From NCBI GenBank assembly GCA_023150215.1, contig JAKLLJ010000110.1:1-9324 (forward strand): 9,324 nt of DNA, read 5' to 3'. The translations under genes were made by a program, and so were the position numbers. The stretch is from Thauera sp. (lineage in GTDB: Bacteria; Pseudomonadota; Gammaproteobacteria; Burkholderiales; Rhodocyclaceae). The notes below the pieces were generated by a model. That model ran no database searches, was not told the DNA's origin, and saw only the letters and a program-made list of their open reading frames with translations. Position 1 is the first letter of the stretch. Each line of letters begins with the position of its first letter. Shown here piece by piece: positions 5,500-9,324 of this stretch.

Positions 5500-6557
5500 A
5501 CACCGTCAAACCCGGCTACGTCCGCCCGCTGGACCTGCGCAACGGCCGCGTCGACCTCGGCTTCGGCGCCGGCGGCCGGGCGATGGCGCAGCTGATCTCC
5601 GAGCTCTTCGCGCGCGCCTTCGCCAACGCCTACCTCGCCCGCGGCGACGACGGCGCGGTGCTGCCCGCGCCGGCGGCGGGCGAGCGCCTGGTGATGGCGA
5701 CCGACGCCCACGTGGTGAGCCCGCTGTTCTTTCCCGGTGGCGACATCGGCAGCCTGTCGGTGCACGGCACGGTGAACGACCTCGCGGTGATGGGCGCGCG
5801 CCCGCTCTACCTGGCCGCCAGCTTCATCCTGGAGGAAGGCTACCCGCTCGCCGAGCTCGCCCGCATCGTCGACTCGATGGCCGCCGCCGCGCGCGCGGCC
5901 GGGGTCGTGGTGGTGACCGGCGACACCAAGGTCGTCGAGCAGGGCAAGGGCGACGGCGTCTTCATCACCACCACCGGCGTCGGTGCGCTGCCGGCCGGGC
6001 GCGACCCGGGCGGCGCGCGCGCGCGGCCGGGCGACGTGGTGCTGCTGTCCGGGCGCATCGGCGACCATGGCATGGCGATCATGGCGCAGCGCGAGTCGCT
6101 CGCCTTCGACTCCGAGATCGTCTCCGACAGCGCGGCGCTCAACGGCCTGGTCGAGGCGCTGTATGCCGCGGTGCCCGCCGAGGCGATCCGCGTGCTGCGC
6201 GACCCCACCCGCGGCGGCCTGGCCACCACGCTGAACGAGATCGCCACGCAGTCGGGCGTGGGCATGGAGCTCGACGAGGCGGCGATCCCGGTGTCGCCGC
6301 AGGTGCACGCGGCCTGCGAGCTGCTCGGGCTCGACTCGCTCTACGTCGCCAACGAGGGCAAGCTGGTGGCGCTGTGCGCGCCGGAGCATGCCGAGGCCGC
6401 GCTCGCCGCGCTGCGCGCCCACCCGCTAGGCGCCGAGGCGGCGCGCATCGGCGCCACCACCGCCGACCCGCAGCACTTCGTGCAGATCCGCACCGGCTTC
6501 GGCGGACGGCGCATGGTGGACTGGCTCGCCGGCGAGCAACTGCCGAGGATCTGCTGA
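5496..6557 (+). CDS. hypE: HypE, carbamoyl dehydratase supplying cyanide ligands
   Basis: The protein has 353 residues, typical for HypE, and belongs to the PurM/AIR-synthetase-like ATPases. The ATG at 5496 overlaps the hypD stop (ATGA), with AGGAAA just upstream. Landmarks are the Gly-rich GFGAGGRAMAQLISELF near residue 22, VMATDAHVVSPLFFPGGDIGSLS, VHGTVNDLAVMGARPLYL, VTGDTKVVEQGKGDG, LSGRIGDHGMAIM and DPTRGGLATTLNEIA. The chain ends in PRIC, so the C-terminal Cys353 that is carbamoylated by HypF and dehydrated to a thiocyanate is intact. The reaction uses ATP, and the cyanide is passed to iron on HypC-HypD. The intact terminus argues that the pathway is working even though the neighbouring HypF is short. 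The stop overlaps the hypX start by one base (TGATG). Confidence 0.97.
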   Translation: MNTVKPGYVRPLDLRNGRVDLGFGAGGRAMAQLISELFARAFANAYLARGDDGAVLPAPAAGERLVMATDAHVVSPLFFPGGDIGSLSVHGTVNDLAVMGARPLYLAASFILEEGYPLAELARIVDSMAAAARAAGVVVVTGDTKVVEQGKGDGVFITTTGVGALPAGRDPGGARARPGDVVLLSGRIGDHGMAIMAQRESLAFDSEIVSDSAALNGLVEALYAAVPAEAIRVLRDPTRGGLATTLNEIATQSGVGMELDEAAIPVSPQVHAACELLGLDSLYVANEGKLVALCAPEHAEAALAALRAHPLGAEAARIGATTADPQHFVQIRTGFGGRRMVDWLAGEQLPRIC

Positions 6558-8350
6558 TGGCCGCGGCGCTGCGCATCCTGCTGCTCACCCACAGCTTCAA
6601 CGGCCTCGCCCAGCGCCTGTTCGCCGAGCTCGCCGCGGACGGTCACGAGGCCTCGGTGGAGTTCGACATCGCCGACAGCGTGACGGAGGAGGCGGTGGCC
6701 CTGTTCGCGCCCGACGTGATTGTTGCGCCCTTCCTCAAGCGCGCGGTGCCGGAGTCGATCTGGCGCCGCCACCTCACCCTGATCGTGCATCCGGGCATCG
6801 TCGGCGACCGCGGCCCCTCCGCGCTCGACTGGGCGATCCAGGAAGGCGAGGCAAGCTGGGGCGTCACCGTGCTGCAGGCCGAGGCCGAGATGGACGCCGG
6901 CCCGGTGTGGGCAAGCCGCGAGTTCCCGCTGCGCGCGGCGAGCAAGGCCGACGTCTATCGCAACGAGACCACCACCGGCGCGCTCGCCGCGGTACGCGAG
7001 GCGCTCGCGCGCGTGCCCGAATGGCGCGCCGGGCGCTGGCAGCCGCGTCCGCTGGCGCAGATCGCGGATGCACGCGGCCGCCTGCGCCCCTCGATGCGTC
7101 AGGCCGAGCGCGCGCTCGATTGGGCGCGCATGGGCAGCGCCGAGATCCTCGCCCGCATCCGCGCCGCCGACGGCTTCCCCGGCGTGGCCGACGCGCTCTT
7201 CGGGCAGCCCTGTCATCTCTTCGACGCCCACCCCGGACAGCGCCCGGCCGGCTGCGAGGACGCCGCCCCCGGCACGCTGCTCGCCCGCCGCGACGGCGCG
7301 CTGCTGCGCGCCACGGCCGACGGCGCGGTGTGGATCGGCCATGTGCGCCGCGCCGACAGCCCGCATCCCTTCAAGCTCCCGGCCACGTTCGCCTTCGCCG
7401 CTGAAGTCGCTGAAGCCACTGAAGCCGCGGCCCTGTCCAAGCTGCCCGCCACGCTGATGGCGCCGGCCGGTGCCGACCCGGCCGCGCTCGGCTACCGCGA
7501 GCTCGCCTACCGCGAGACCGACGACGGCGCGCTCGGCGTGCTGTCCTTCGAGTTCTACAACGGTGCGATGTCCACCGCGCAGTGCCGCCACCTGCTCGCC
7601 GCGATCGGGTTTGCCCGCGGCCGCCCCACGCGCGTGCTGGTGCTCGACGGCGGCGCCGGCTTCTGGTCCAACGGCATCCACCTGAACACCATCGAGGCCG
7701 CGCCCTCGCCGGCCGACGAGTCGTGGGCGAACATCGAGGCCATCGACGACGTCTGCCTGGCGCTGCTCGGGCTCTCCGACCGCATCACCGTCGCCGCGCT
7801 GCGCGGCAACGCCGGCGCCGGCGGCTGCTTCCTCGCCCTCGCCTGCGACCGCGTGTGGGCACGCGAGGGCGTGGTGATGAACCCGCACTACAAGAACATG
7901 GGCAACCTGTTCGGCTCGGAATACTGGAGCTACCTGCTGCCGCGCCGGGTGGGCGAGGACGCCGCGCGCGTGATCATGCGCAACCGTCTGCCGCTGCTCG
8001 CCCGCCAGGCCGCGGCGCAGGGCCTGATCGACGACTGTTTCGGGGCCGACCGGGCGGACTTCGCCGCGCAGGTGGAGGCGCGCGCCCGCGCGCTCGCCGA
8101 CGACCCGGGACTCGCCGCGCGCATCGCCGACAAGGCCCGCCGCCGCGCCGCCGACGAGGCCGAGAAGCCGCTCGCCGCCTACCGCGCCGCCGAGCTCGAC
8201 ATGATGCGGCGCAATTTCTACGGTTTCGACCCGAGCTACCATGTGGCGCGCTACCACTTCGTGCTGAAGAGCCCGCAATCCTGGACGCCGCGCCGCCTCG
8301 CCCGCCACCGCGAGCTGGGCTGGCGCGCGCGCGCCGCATCCGCCGCCTGA
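6557..8350 (+). CDS. hypX: HypX/HoxX, CO-ligand synthase (formyltransferase plus crotonase-like domain)
   Basis: The protein has 597 residues from the ATG at 6557, which overlaps the hypE stop as TGATG, with GAGGA at 6545. Residues about 1-280 are a formyl-THF transferase-like half: LLLTHSFNGLAQRLFAEL at the start, IVHPGIVGDRGPSALDWAI with H78, and MDAGPVW with D113, matching the His and Asp of methionyl-tRNA formyltransferase; the usual Asn two residues before the His is Val76. Residues about 310-560 are an enoyl-CoA hydratase/crotonase-like half with RGNAGAGGCFLALACD (416-431) and HYKNMGNLFGSEYW (444-457). Y445 and E455 have the 10-residue spacing I recall for the catalytic Tyr/Glu pair of Aquifex HypX. 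Known role: the formyl group of N10-formyl-THF goes to CoA, and formyl-CoA is decarbonylated to CO for the active site under oxic conditions. The linker carries a period-9 DNA repeat. Its presence suggests hydrogenase maturation in air. Confidence 0.95.
   Translation: MAAALRILLLTHSFNGLAQRLFAELAADGHEASVEFDIADSVTEEAVALFAPDVIVAPFLKRAVPESIWRRHLTLIVHPGIVGDRGPSALDWAIQEGEASWGVTVLQAEAEMDAGPVWASREFPLRAASKADVYRNETTTGALAAVREALARVPEWRAGRWQPRPLAQIADARGRLRPSMRQAERALDWARMGSAEILARIRAADGFPGVADALFGQPCHLFDAHPGQRPAGCEDAAPGTLLARRDGALLRATADGAVWIGHVRRADSPHPFKLPATFAFAAEVAEATEAAALSKLPATLMAPAGADPAALGYRELAYRETDDGALGVLSFEFYNGAMSTAQCRHLLAAIGFARGRPTRVLVLDGGAGFWSNGIHLNTIEAAPSPADESWANIEAIDDVCLALLGLSDRITVAALRGNAGAGGCFLALACDRVWAREGVVMNPHYKNMGNLFGSEYWSYLLPRRVGEDAARVIMRNRLPLLARQAAAQGLIDDCFGADRADFAAQVEARARALADDPGLAARIADKARRRAADEAEKPLAAYRAAELDMMRRNFYGFDPSYHVARYHFVLKSPQSWTPRRLARHRELGWRARAASAA
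7400..7427 (+). repeat. Three-copy 9-bp repeat in the interdomain linker of hypX
   Basis: CTGAAGTCG, CTGAAGCCA and CTGAAGCCG follow one another at 7401, 7410 and 7419. In the hypX frame they code AEV-AEA-TEA (residues 282-290), between the two catalytic halves. Codons GCT, GAA and ACT are uncommon in the neighbouring sequence, so this looks like a recent local expansion in a tolerant linker. Confidence 0.6.
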
Positions 8351-8355
8351 AGGAA
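8350..8355 (+). promoter_or_regulatory. Ribosome binding site of hoxA
   Basis: AAGGAA directly follows the hypX stop and ends 11 nt before the ATG at 8367. The spacing is slightly long but still supports this start, which gives a normal receiver-domain N-terminus. Confidence 0.55.
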
Positions 8356-8366
8356 ACGCCACAATC

Positions 8367-9324
<958 letters not shown>

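Overview
The window is very GC-rich (GC3 close to saturation in the genes), and every supported gene lies on the plus strand. It is the accessory and regulatory part of a [NiFe]-hydrogenase (hox/hyp) cluster. Gene order is hoxV(hupK)-hypA-hypB-hypF(short)-hypC-hypD-hypE-hypX(hoxX)-hoxA. From memory, this matches the membrane-bound hydrogenase locus of Ralstonia/Cupriavidus (hoxV-hypA1B1F1C1D1E1X-hoxA). Gene order, GC content and codon use suggest a betaproteobacterium of the Thauera/Azoarcus/Aromatoleum kind. That placement is an inference; no marker gene proves it.

Layout. Bases 1-900 hold the 3' part of hoxV, a scaffold protein related to the hydrogenase large subunit. It overlaps hypA (893-1234). 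A 221-nt spacer with inverted REP-like sequences and competing hairpins separates hypA from hypB (1456-2385). hypB overlaps a short hypF (2382-3713), which codes only for the Kae1-like carbamoyltransferase part and carries an apparent in-frame insertion of about 45 residues. A 218-nt spacer (3714-3931) holds a REP-like pair in inverted orientation with a 33-bp-period tandem array. Then come hypC (3932-4201), a 116-nt spacer with a 7-codon micro-ORF, hypD (4318-5499), hypE (5496-6557) and hypX (6557-8350). The start of hoxA (8367-9324) runs off the right edge. No spacer exceeds 300 nt. No tRNA, rRNA, insertion sequence, CRISPR array, convincing sigma-54 promoter or intrinsic terminator was seen.

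How the genes work together. HypF and HypE make the cyanide ligands of the active-site iron, and HypE keeps its C-terminal acceptor cysteine. HypC and HypD form the platform on which Fe(CN)2(CO) is built. HypX makes the CO ligand from a formyl-tetrahydrofolate-derived formyl group under oxic conditions. HoxV is thought to pass the iron centre to the large subunit. HypA and HypB insert nickel. HoxA is the NtrC-type activator of hydrogenase transcription. Overlapping stops and starts (hoxV/hypA, hypB/hypF, hypD/hypE, hypE/hypX) indicate one translationally coupled operon, broken into blocks by the repeat-bearing spacers.

The core system is a known one. The most unusual items are the short HypF with its foreign-looking insertion, the REP-like elements with a compensatory stem change in two spacers of one operon, the 33-bp array, and the micro-ORF overlapping the hypD start.
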